Assembly (NCBI GenBank): GCA_011009095.1
Contig: VTPC01089974.1
Coordinates: 292,912-356,911, forward strand
DNA: 64,000 bases
Source of the DNA: Ignelater luminosus
Taxonomy: Eukaryota; Arthropoda; Insecta; Coleoptera; Elateridae
Direction: 5' to 3'
Shown: piece after piece, positions 21,798 through 33,600 of the stretch
Position numbering within the stretch: position 1 is the first letter of the stretch
Layout: each line of letters opens with the position of its first letter
The notes under the pieces: model-generated
What the model saw: only the letters and a program-made list of their open reading frames with translations
What the model was told of the DNA's origin: nothing
Databases searched by the model: none
Made by a program: the position numbers and the translations under genes

Positions 21798-23908
21798 ATG
21801 TTCAAAAAAAGAAAGGTGTTTATAATAATGGAATTCTTTATTAAAAATGAAATGCAACAATATACTACAATACAACTACGTAGATAAATATGTAAACATT
21901 GGTGATTATTATTATTGCGCTCTTATAGAGCGTCTTACTATAAAAGCAATGCTGTTTTAAGTAGGTGCCCATATAGGACATACAAATGCATTATTACTTG
22001 GTTTTATTCAATTAAAGTACTACTTCGACTGCATTATTTCCAGTTATTTTAAAAAACTAAATGTATTTTTTATAAATATATTTGCATAAAATTGTACATT
22101 ATCTGAGGCTGTGCCACGTATACTGTGGTGGCTAATGGCATAGAAATTTGCAATAAAATTATTGCACATGTTCAAACTTGATACAAAATTAATTTTCATT
22201 TATAGGTTCTTATTCGAGTATATTCACCATGCATACAAATTATAAGAGACCCATTGGAGGTTTAAGAAACTAATTAGAGTTTATCACACCGTTACAACAG
22301 TAAAATGTTATAGATCTTCAGATTTGGAGATTTACAGCCAGCTCTGGCAAGGTTGGTTGTAGCTGATAATTACTTTCTTCCATCACTATGATAGAGTTCC
22401 TACATAATATTAGTTATAAGAGTTAGGACATGTGGAACCAGAAATCAAAACCACTTGATTTTAATGGCATTTGTTTTGAATTTTTTTACTTTAGCATGAC
22501 GTAAGTTATTGTCAAACAAATTATGAAACGTCAAATTGAAGGTTATAATTTTTAAGAAAATTGCAGTAACAGTCAAGAAAACATGTTAAAACTAGAAAAT
22601 CAATTTTGAATATAAAGAGAAAAGGAAATAACTATTAAAATATCAACTAGTTTTAACAGCTTTTTCATGGGCATTCTATCTGCCTGAGCAAATAGCTTCA
22701 TTCTTTCATTTAATTGCTAAATGACTGGGTAAATATTATTGAAACAGACAAATAGCGTCTACCTAAATGATCTTTAGCCACATATAAGTAAATAAATAAA
22801 GTTTTCTAAAATATATATGTATTTCCGGTTAATATACCTCTTGTAGTATAGTTGTAAAAGCATTAATTAATCTGTTTTATGTTACAGTAGATAACTAAAC
22901 CAAATGCAAAAATGAGAAAATGCAAAATGTCGAGTAATTTTATTTAATTCAAGGTCAAGAATTTAAATTTTAAGGAAACAAAACATTAATGTACTAAAAG
23001 ATACGTTAGAATTTTGAATACCAAGTATAATGCACAATATTAATGTATTACTTCTTGTTTTAGGTTTTAAGTAAAAGATAATCTAAGAATATGTTCTAAA
23101 AATGTTAATAGTAAACACATTAAATGTATTTTGAACAAAGGAAGGTGACCTGAAACGTAAAAACTACCCAGATTGGTTTTGATTTCAAAATATATTGAGA
23201 TTTTTCAATAAGATTACAATAAATAGTCCTCGTGCCTATAAACAATTGTAATACTAGAATTAATAATTTTATTTTATTTAGTATATCTGCATAATAGCTA
23301 ACAATAATAACAATATTTCTGATATCAATATGAAACTGTTAAATACACATAACCTCAATGATAAGCTGAATGCTATTTGTCCTACAACGCTTCTGTCGGA
23401 TACTATTTGTCCAGGAAAACTGTGTTTAAATAGAATGTTATTATTTGCCTGAGCAATTAAAGTTTTTCCAGGAAGAAACTACTTTATGAATTCTGTACCT
23501 GTATTATAAGTACTGAATCTATGAGTTTTGGTTTTATATTAGGTATCTCATATTTTCAGTTTTTGTAGTTTTTGAGCCTTAGTTTATGGTTGACAAGAAA
23601 ATTTGTTATTCTTCAAAACTTTTATTTATTCTCTTATTAACTTTAATTTTAATTTTTTCTTGCTTGAGAAAATATTGCAATTTTTATTCTGTTCAGTGGT
23701 ACACTAAAAAGTTAAATAATGTAGAAATCATGTCGTATTTCAATCTTTCCCTTTTTTATTAATCCACTGATCTTGAGTAAAATGTTTATTACTACATAAT
23801 GTACTACTTAGTATGTTATACTTTTTCATTTTGCAAAATTTTGCTATTATTTACCCAAACTTTTTTTCATTTTTTTCATTCAGACAATTAAAAAAACTAA
23901 ATGTCAAA
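21798..23908. other. AT-rich intergenic, nothing recognised
   Basis: No coding region, known repeat end or long inverted repeat was seen. Confidence 0.5.
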
Positions 23909-24070
23909 ATGACAAGAGATTTAAAATTGAAATTAAAAAAAAACAAATATTTCATGATATCCGAGTCCAACCAATCAGAGTGGATCACCCGCATAACAAG
24001 TGATTCAAAATTGAAACTAAAACAAGTATTCCATGATATCTGGTTCTAACCAATCAAAATGGACCACCAA
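23909..24070 (+). repeat. Two-copy tandem repeat of about 80 bp
   Basis: Two diverged units each carry TTCATGATATC or TTCCATGATATC, followed by CCAACCAATC or CTAACCAATC and then TGGATCACC or TGGACCACC. They are preceded by matching AAAATTGAAA stretches. The ORF 23813-24049 runs across both units and is not considered a gene. Confidence 0.7.
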
Positions 24071-24099
24071 CATGTCCTAACTCTTCTAACAATATTATG

Positions 24100-25007
24100 C
24101 AGTGTGTCTCAATTTCGATGCTCACTATTGGGATCTCGGAAATTGTAAGAGATACGAAGTCGGTTAAATTAGAAAAGATTTGGCTATTTTGGAGATCAGT
24201 TTACTTATGTCTTTGTTTTTTCAAAAAAGTTCACGGCTTACTAGATATTTGCTAAAAACGAAATTATCTTATTTTTTTTTAAATAAAAAGCATTTTCCAC
24301 TTAGTGCGCCATGGCTATAAACAAATGAAAATCATTGGTTTTTGTCAGATAAATTACATTTGTTACGCAACAATTGCTAAAACAAAACAAAAGACGCTTT
24401 TAAGATAAATTACTGAGCATTCACAGATAGCATCAACTAAGCATCTTATGCCCCATGAAAGCGTATTTATTTTGTTTTAGCAATTTTTGCATAACAAATG
24501 AATTTCTTTGATAAAACTCCACGACTTTGTGTGTTAGATGCATGGCATACTATGATGAAAAAGATTTTCACTTCATAACTCGGTAAAACAAAAGAATAGC
24601 TATGTCAAACCATATATTACTGAAAAGCAGTTAAGGCGTGCAGTTCAGTAATATGGAAATCACGTAGGCGTTCCATTAGAAAAAATTTGGATCTACGTTT
24701 CACCGCCGAAATAAAACAAAAGATAATTGCAAAATTAATTTTTTTGTGTTTTGGCGTAAATTCTCTAAAACACCCTTTTTGCTGTTCTTCTTTACTATCT
24801 TTGCTTGTTCCCGAGATATTTCACTTTACAAAAAATAAAATAATTTCGTTTTTAGCAAATATCTAGTAAGCCGTGAACTTTTTTGGAAAAACAAAAGCAT
24901 AAGTAAACTGATCTCCAAAATAGCTAAAACTTTTCTAATTTAACCGACTTCGTATCTCTTACAATTTCCGAGATCCCAATAGTGAGCATCGAAATTGGGA
25001 CACACTG
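24100..25007. mobile_element. Foldback MITE, family A
   Basis: The inverted arms are about 195 bp each and begin CAGTGTGTCYCAATTTCGAT. TA follows the right end; the left flank is altered (TATG). The same family occurs in opposite orientation at 58053-58838. The interior holds a further inverted pair around the word AATTGCTAAAACAAAACAAAA and TTTTGTTTTAGCAATT. No coding capacity was seen. The CAGTGTGTCC terminus and TA target point to a Tc1/mariner-type origin. Confidence 0.85.
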
Positions 25008-25133
25008 TATAGGAACTATAATTATGACGAAATTTAGCGCCATCTCGTGGTTGATGATTTTCTTCTGCACGACGCGATATCCGTCAAAATTTGAGGTTAG
25101 AAGTATTTAGGTATTTAAGCATGGCGTAAATCA

Positions 25134-25273
25134 ATATGGTGGAGTGTTGGCAAGCGCACGGTTTGACGGGTTTGTTTTGCTGCAATGCTTTGTTACTTCG
25201 CCAAGCGCTTGGAACATTAACTCAAACTCACTGTTACATACACAAACAAACGCATTTTGCCAACACTCCATAT
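25134..25273. repeat. Short inverted repeat
   Basis: ATATGGTGGAGTGTTGGCAA on the left pairs with TTGCCAACACTCCATAT on the right, with a 3-base bulge. It is probably a small MITE; no target duplication was established. Confidence 0.6.
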
Positions 25274-25299
25274 TTTTATAACCTAACTTTAAATGCCTA

Positions 25300-25427
25300 A
25301 GGTCCATTTTTACAATCATTGAATAACTTTATTGAAGCTATTATTGCCATGGATACAACTGTTTTGTTATTTTTACAATTGTATCCATGGCAATAATACT
25401 TTATCCAATGATTGTAAAAGTGGACCT
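25300..25427. repeat. 128-bp near-perfect hairpin
   Basis: AGGTCCATTTTTACAATCAT on the left pairs with the inverse on the right. Matching continues through ATTATTGCCATGGATACAA around a short T-rich loop. It is most likely a foldback MITE; a hairpin RNA precursor is an alternative. Confidence 0.75.
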
Positions 25428-26045
25428 AAAAGAATTTCCTTGAGGACTTTTGCATGTAAACTGCTTCTGTAACACTTCTCTTTCAAATATATTCGTTTTC
25501 TTCAAATGTTTATTGCAGTTTTTGTATTTTAATCCTGTATCCATCTTGAAATATATTTAGATTAATTAAATTAACAGTTTAATTAATGTCTTAAATAATT
25601 AGTACTTGTGGGAAGACTGGAGTCTGTTTTAACAGATAATAATGTCTCTTTTTTTTACTTTTTTTATAGGTTGTTAATTATTTCTGCATTAATATCAGAA
25701 CAATTGTGCATAATGACAAAATTCTACTTTTTTAATTTTTATTTTTGTACGTTTGGACAAGACATACAAAAGTTAACCTATGCATATAAAAACATTAATA
25801 ATCAATAAAATTGAGAATTAGATAATAGACAAGGGTGGTCAAGTAGTCAATAAATGTTCAATTTCAAACTAGAATTCTCTTTTCACGTATTTATTAGAAA
25901 TAGTTTAACAAAGCAAATTCATAACATTTGTGTTCTAGACTGTACCACCGCAACCTCCTTAAGTCTTCATAAAACTATTGTGATGAAACCTAAATGCATG
26001 ATGTAGAGAGAAATGGCCAAAAACTATGTGAGAATAGTTTAGAAT
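25428..26045. other. AT-rich, nothing recognised
   Basis: Only a short, featureless ORF (25608-25808) is present. Confidence 0.45.
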
Positions 26046-26400
26046 TCAATTTCCTTTAATTTTTAGAGTGATACAAGACTTTTTCACACCACTGTACTTA
26101 TATACCAACTTTGAAGAAACAATGACTTTGATAGTGTCCATAAAGGTTAATTTAGAAATAATGTTTTCCATAGCTTTAGTTACTTCTGTTCTAAATTTCG
26201 CCCTTCCTAAAGCTTTCTGATGCTGCTGGCTCAAGTCTCTTCATTTCTAAAGGAACATTTTTGCTTTTCCTTTCTTTAATAAAAAAAGCGAACCAGTGTG
26301 AGACACATTCCATACTTCCTCTTAATATTAAGATTATTTCTTTATAATACCCTAGCAATGTCATCATTGTAGAACAAGTTCAGAATATAAGCCTAGGGCA
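26046..26400 (-). pseudogene. Unrecognised decayed ORF, repeat copy 2
   Basis: On the minus strand MMTLLGY, LRGSMECV and FFIKERKSK are followed, after frame changes, by VTKAMENIISKLTFMDT. It parallels 17845-18070 in order and in flanking nucleotides (AACAAGTTCAGAATAT versus AACGAGTTCAGAATAT). The family is unidentified. Confidence 0.5.
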
Positions 26401-27667
26401 ATACAAGGAATTCCTTCAATGACTGAATTAGATGCTGAATAAATCAAACAATACAAAATTTCATAGTTAAAGCTGCGCAAATTAAAAGTCCCAAGAGCAA
26501 AGTTACATAAAATAGTAAACATAATATTAACAGTATTTCTTTTGTTTTATCTTCTGATTTTACTCTTACCTTTCTCAGGTGTTATTAATTTACTACTGAA
26601 AGTGAATGCTAGTGGAATGAAAGAATATTCTGCAACTGTTTCATGAGAATATATTTTTTTCAAGGACGTTTCCATTTAAAAAATTTACTGTACATCCATA
26701 TCTATCGTAAAGCACCCAGATGTTCATATTAATAATTAATATTTATATCACGAAAATTATATATTGAGCAAAAAATTATATAAATTAATAAAAATACTAC
26801 TCTATAATTTTACATGTACATTTCATTTAAATAAAGAATATAAACCCTATGCAAAATAGTATGCCAATATATACAATTTTGTAAATAATTCAGCTATACA
26901 TATAAAGTATAAAGTACAAACAGAAAAAAATAATGTATCTACATTAATAAATAATTAAAATTAATTGAACTCTAATAGTTACTTAGAAATTTCTTTCCTT
27001 TTTTTCATTTACATAGTTTACCTGAAACTATAAAGACAATAATAGGATTTATACTCTACTTTTAAAGAAATATAGAGAATGAAATAATAAAGATGCCGAC
27101 TATGGAAAGGTATTGCAGTCTCGGTTAGTATTATTTAAAACAAATCACATTATTACAATAAACCAACACCTCATTTCATTCATAAACTTCCCGAAACATA
27201 TATAATACCACAGCCTGTACATGTGCAACAGCATTAACTAAATCCCAAGTAATTCTATAAAATTAAAGAAAACAACAGACTTAAGAAACCCAAAGTCGAC
27301 ACCTTTCTCAATAATTATATCATTTTTATTATTTTCCTATTTCTATTCTTCATAAAATATTTAATAAATATAATTTACAATTATTTTTACACTAACTGAG
27401 CTCAGAGCTTCACTCTCAGTTTTGCTAAAGATTTGATCTTCTTATTAGTATAATTATCTTTTTTGTGTAAATATGTCCGAAATATATGTAGTTAAATATG
27501 TAATTTTATATAACAGTAGAAATAAACAAGAGAACAGTGGTTAAAGCAAAATATGTAAACATACTGTAAAATTATAAATTGCATTTAGCCTTTTAGGATA
27601 AATGCAATTATTGTTACAATAAAATATTTTAAAAAAGAAATAGATAAATTCTAGTTTATACGCAAGG
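26401..27667. other. AT-rich spacer / likely WDTC1 3' flank
   Basis: No coding region was seen. The part next to 27667 is the probable 3' UTR of the minus-strand WDTC1 gene. A minus-strand AATAAA (TTTATT on the + strand) lies near 27326. Confidence 0.4.
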
Positions 27668-30600
27668 TTAACTAGTTCGGCACGTCGGTATATCTTGTCC
27701 TTCTCCTGGGCTAAGTCTATAACCCATATTTGCTAACATGGTTTCAAAAGGATCCATCGCCATGCGGTGCTGATTTGCTTCTACAGCTGTCCATGGGTCT
27801 ACAACTATGCGCTTATTTTCGACACCCTATAAAAGTAACTTTCTAAATATGTTTATTACGTTTTCGACCTTTTTATAAAATGAGCAAAACTCAAAAATAA
27901 AGGTTTCTCATAAAAGTCAATAATTTCCAAAATAATAAATGTTTGATATTTATATTGTATTTGTTTATACTTGTATCAGTCAGTTCCACAAACGACATTT
28001 ATTGACCATGTAATTTTTAAATACATAAAATACTATTGACATAAAAATTTAAACTAAATTGAGAATTGTATACATACCATATCAACAAATTCTGTGTAAG
28101 TTGATTAACTATGTAGAAAAGTAATTTTTAGTTTTTCAAATAACCTTCATAAAAAAACTTTTCACCAAAATCATTCTCTTCTTAACTTAACATACTACAG
28201 AAAATAATTCTTATAATTGATAATTTGAAAGTCTGAATTGCCTATGTTAAATTACTTTTTATAATCAATGTTCTAACGCATTTAGCAAAAAATTTTTATT
28301 TAAAACTATTTCAAAATTAGAAAAATTATATTAAATAAAAAAATAAATGGAGATGCACATATTTATTTAATATTAAGAATATTCTTTAACCAAAATCAAT
28401 TATTCTTGTGGCTTAGACATCAGTGTAGTCAAAGAAATTTAGGAATTTACAGTTGTGCTAAAAATTTTGAAAACAATTCTGTAATATTTATTTTAAAACA
28501 ACTAATTACCTCGCCAACGGGTGACCACAATTTAACAACGGAATCAATACCGCTAGTTGCTATAAAGCAGGCACTAGGATGTGGCTGAACACAATTTACA
28601 ATGGATACATCACCCCATAAAGCATTGACAACATTAGTAGATTTACGATCCCATATAAATATTACACCATCATCAGATCCAGCACATATAAATTTACCAT
28701 CTTCACCTAAAACCAAAAAAAAACAATAAATATGCAAAATAAGCATAACTTTTGATAAATATTTGTGTAACTATAATTCTAACATAAATTACTCCATTTG
28801 TATTCTTATGACATTTAGGTGGCATCGCACTAACACACTGAGCTAGTACGTACTGAATATGCACTGAGGCAAAGTGATCATGTGATCGAGTTGCACAGTT
28901 GCACAATACAGCAACAATTGCGCCAAATTGAAAACATGTCGTTTGCACCTGAATTCACACAGAAGAATTTATTGCCCCCCCAAAAAATGCAGGTAGTTTG
29001 AGAATGGGTAGGTGTTACTTCCAAGTATTCTATTATAAAGTAAATTTGTGTAGTGTTAACATTTAGCATAAACTAAGTAGGTAGGTAATTTAAAAACGAG
29101 TATTATTTTCACGTTTTCTTTTATAAAGTAAACTTTTGTACTGACAGCAATCCCAAGTGCAATTGATTTAGAAAAAGAGTGATGGCAGTTCAATTTAAAA
29201 ATTTTATTTACGACGAATTCAACAACATTAGAGAACAAAATGGAAAGACGTTGTGCAAAGTCCAGAAGCCAAATGGTAAGTTAAACAACAGAGTTAAAGT
29301 AAAATCATTAATTTAAGTATCATCAAACTTTATTATATTTAGTTATATTCTAGTTATATTTAGATTTAATTATAATTATGAAATTTCTAATTTGCTAGAG
29401 CAAGAGATTGTAATTAAACTTGCTCAGGAAGAATTAGTTGCTGCAAACATTCTAGCAGTCCAGAAAGATTTATCGCAGGCATCAACAACTAAGGCTAAAC
29501 ATCATTTTTTAAATCAAGAAAATATAAGACATTTTTTTGATATATTTAACAAACTTAGTTTTTTTAGGTTTATTTTATAGAAATTACAGGATGAGGGGAA
29601 ACAGATCCTTGGTTTATTCTAGATAAATATGCCACTTTCCTAAATGAAGTAAGCCCTTTAAAGAAATTTAGAAATAAACAACACATGTGGGAGCACATAA
29701 GACAGTTACTTGAAGAAGAGACTGGTTCGATTCGAAGTGTAACCCGATGTGAAAATAGATACAAAATCATCTTAAAAAGAAACACGACCACCATTGAAAA
29801 TAATAGCAAAACAGGAGAGGTCAGACAAAACACAGAATTTGAAACTGACCTGTGGCTAATTAGCACCAATGATAACAGTGTGCAACGTAAAGTGATGAAG
29901 AGTGATAGTGCTGTTACAATTTGTAAAACTAGCAAAGAAAAAAAGGCAAGGAATGATAGATTAGCTGAAGTGTTGCTGCAAATACATAAAGAAAATAGAA
30001 GAAAAAGAAAGAGACACCTTCAATAAATGAAGGTACTGAAAGAAAAAAATGATTTACTGAAGAATATCGGAGAAATTATAAAAAACATTGTATCGTTGTT
30101 AAAACTGCAAAACCTCGTACAGGGTGATCATTTTAAAACTTCCCACCTTGAATAACTCTTTAATTAGTAAAATTATCAAAAGTTGCTAAAACGCGTCGCT
30201 TTTGTTTTAGAAGGGGATATTTAATAACCTACTCTAGTCAGTTGGAAAACTTCCACCCTCCCCCCAGTCACTCCCTCCCCAAAATTTTAAATGGCACTAC
30301 CCCATGTGTGATATATCATTTTAAAGGGTATAAGATTTTCAATCTTTTACATCAAAGAAAATTAAAATTGGCCCAGCCGTTCGTGAATTAGAACCAAAAA
30401 TGTATTTAATTCAATCAATACGTTTCTGTCTCTAGTTCACGAACGGCTGGGCTGATTTTAATTTTCTTTGATGTAAAAGATTGAAAATTTTATACCCTTT
30501 AAAATGATATATCATACATGGGGTAGTGCCATTTAAGATTCTGGGAAATTTTCATCCTCCCCCCAACCACTCCCACACCAAAATTTTAAACGGCACTACC

Positions 30601-33600
30601 CCATGTGTGATATATCATTTTAAAGGGTATAAAACTCTCAATCTTTTACATCAAAGAAAATTAAAATCAGCCCAGCCGTTCGTGAACTAAATTTAATTTA
30701 TTCGTTTGTTCTCAATGTATTAAACTTATTTCCTTGCCTTCTGTTTATTGAGCACTCTTGACTATATCTCCGTTATTATTAAAGATAGACCCATCAATAT
30801 CTACATTACTGTATTTGTGAGACAAAGTTTTATCCAAATCTGCAGAAATATACAGGATGTTCCGTTTAAAAAAAATAATTTTTTTGTGCAGCTTTTTAAA
30901 ATCACCCTGTAAAAAATCGGATGCACGCGAAAAACGGCGAAAAACAAAATAAAATCGACGTGTCGGCGTTTTTATAAAAAAAAAATGATTACGGTTTTAT
31001 TTACTTCGTTCCATAATTTAGCCGCTCACTGTATATGGAGATATCTTAAAAACACTAATGAACCTTTTCTTCAAATCTAACTTATGCCAGTATTTTTCTG
31101 CCAAGCTCAAACTTACGCTCTACTTGAGCATGCTCTAATATTTTACAGGTGAGACTTAACTCTGAAATATGAACTTGTACCATTTGAGAATTTTGCTTGA
31201 AACAGGTATATTCCTGGCAATATTGCCCAGAAGAAATTATGATCATATAATAAATTTTGATTTGATAATTTTGAGTTTTATTTAATTTTGTGTTCTAATT
31301 TATATTTTCTAGCAAAATGAAGCTTTGGAAATAATTTTATTTTAGATTTCCCACTCTAAGTTGGTACTGTGCAAACTTTTATTTCGTCTGTCAACACTGT
31401 GAAATTGAGATGTATAAAATATACACTATTTTTAAATCTCCTAACAAAAGATCGTCAAATTACACAAATTAAACATCAAAACTAAACTTTCTAATAAACT
31501 TTTTCTCTAGAATAAATTTGTAAGTATTGAGATGGGACTTTGTTCATTAGTACTAGGAGGGAATGGCTTTTACCAAAAGGTTAGTTTGGTCGTAAACGAT
31601 ACATTTACAACAGCCATAAATGTAATTTGCTATATTTACAACATAACCTAAAATATTTCTTTGTCTCACAAATGTTACCAGTAGAATGGCCAGTTTCCGC
31701 TTTCACTATACATCAGATTATTTAGTTTGCTTTCAGATTGTGATCAACACAAATAACTGTGCTCACAAAATAAAAAATGTTAGCTAACTTAACCTGAGAC
31801 TTTATATAGGGTTGTGGTAGCTGTGGTAAGTAAATAAAGATCATATAGAAACTTTATTCATAAAGATAAACTCATTAACATAAATGCAAAATTCATAAAT
31901 ATACAGTGTGTCCAAGATAAGGATGCACAGCATGGGGATCTTGGAAACGGTAAAAGATACAGAATCGGTTAAATGGGATGAAAGTTGGCTATTTATAGAT
32001 ATAGAACCTTTTTGTTGGCATTTGCAAAATCTATAATCTTGGATAGTTTCAGAGATATTTAAAAAAAAAGTAGATTTCTCGATTTTCGTTATTATTTTTT
32101 CTTTCCTTAATTTGAAGAGATATCGGAAAACTAAAACCATTTTTCCATTGCTACTTTCTGTTCTCTATTAAAGTATGCTAACAAAGCTCCTGTACAACGT
32201 TTCAGTTTCGAGTAGCCATCATCAACCTCATTTTTTTAAATAGGCGGAAAAACAATTGAAATTGTTTTGGATAGTTCTTGTTGTCACGATTCTAATGATG
32301 TAAACATGATAGGGTTATTTTGATTTCTTATGCTAAAAGTTAATGCATTCTGCAGAACACTGGCCTGCACGATCACCAGATCTAAAACCGTTAGATTTCT
32401 TTCCTGTGGAGTTATGTCAAGAATCATGTGCTCAACCAAAATTTTGAAGATGAACAGCAATTATTACAGTTGGTCACAGCAGCGTTCAATATCAAAACCA
32501 AAATAACCCTATCATGTTTACATCATTAGAATCGTGACAAGAGCTATTCAAAACAGTTTTCAATTGTTTTTCTGCCTATTTAAAAAAATGAGGTAGATGA
32601 TGGTTACTCGAAACCGAAACGTTGTACAGGAATTTTGCTAGCGTATTTTAATAGAGAACAAAAAGTGGCAATGGAAAACTTGTTTTAGTTTTCCGATATC
32701 TCTTCAAATAAAGGAAAGAAAAAATAATGAAAATCGAGAAATCATTTTTTTTAAATATCTCTGAAACTATTCAAGATATCTAGATTTTGCAAACATAAAC
32801 AAAAAGGTCCTATTAATAGGTAACTTTCATCCCATTTAACCGATGCTGTATCTCTTACCGTTTCCAAGATCCCCATGCTGTGCATCCTTATCTTGGACAC
32901 ACTGTATATGTATAACATATTCTCTTTCTACTCCCAACTAGCCTTAGGCAATAAGTTGATTAATCGAAAAAAATCGATTTTTTTTCTGCACAAGACAACT
33001 AGATTCCAAAGTAAATGCAAAACTCATTCAATTTAAATTATTTAAATTGAAAAGTCAATTGGAATCTGCTTGAAAAATCTATTTAAATCGATTCAAGAGA
33101 AACAGATTTGTATCAAATTAATCTTCTGAATTGATATAAATGTATTCAAGTTAATTCAAGAAATCAATTTCAGGAATTTGTTTTGTTCAGTACAGTAATC
33201 ATAAATCAGTAAATCCATCTGACTTGATTCAATGAATTAATTCGAATCAATTCAACAAATTAATTTTGATCAATTTCTAGATTGACTTTATTAAAGTAGC
33301 AAATGAATTTGATGAATTCAATAATTAAATTTTAACCAGTTTACTTGCTTTTCTAGATATCGCTTTGAAGTATTAATAAATATCTTAATAGTATATAGGG
33401 TATCTCAAAAAACCGTGGACATAAGAGTGTTTTATTGTCATAAATCCTTCATTGAATAGGATTAATTTCATTGACCCGGAAAGTGTAGCAGTGATGACAC
33501 TGCCGCAATAGGCTAATAGTTAAATAGGCATACATAGAGCAAAACTCTAACCAGACCAACCTGACTTAGGTCTACAGTCAGAAGAAGATTTTTTTTCTGA

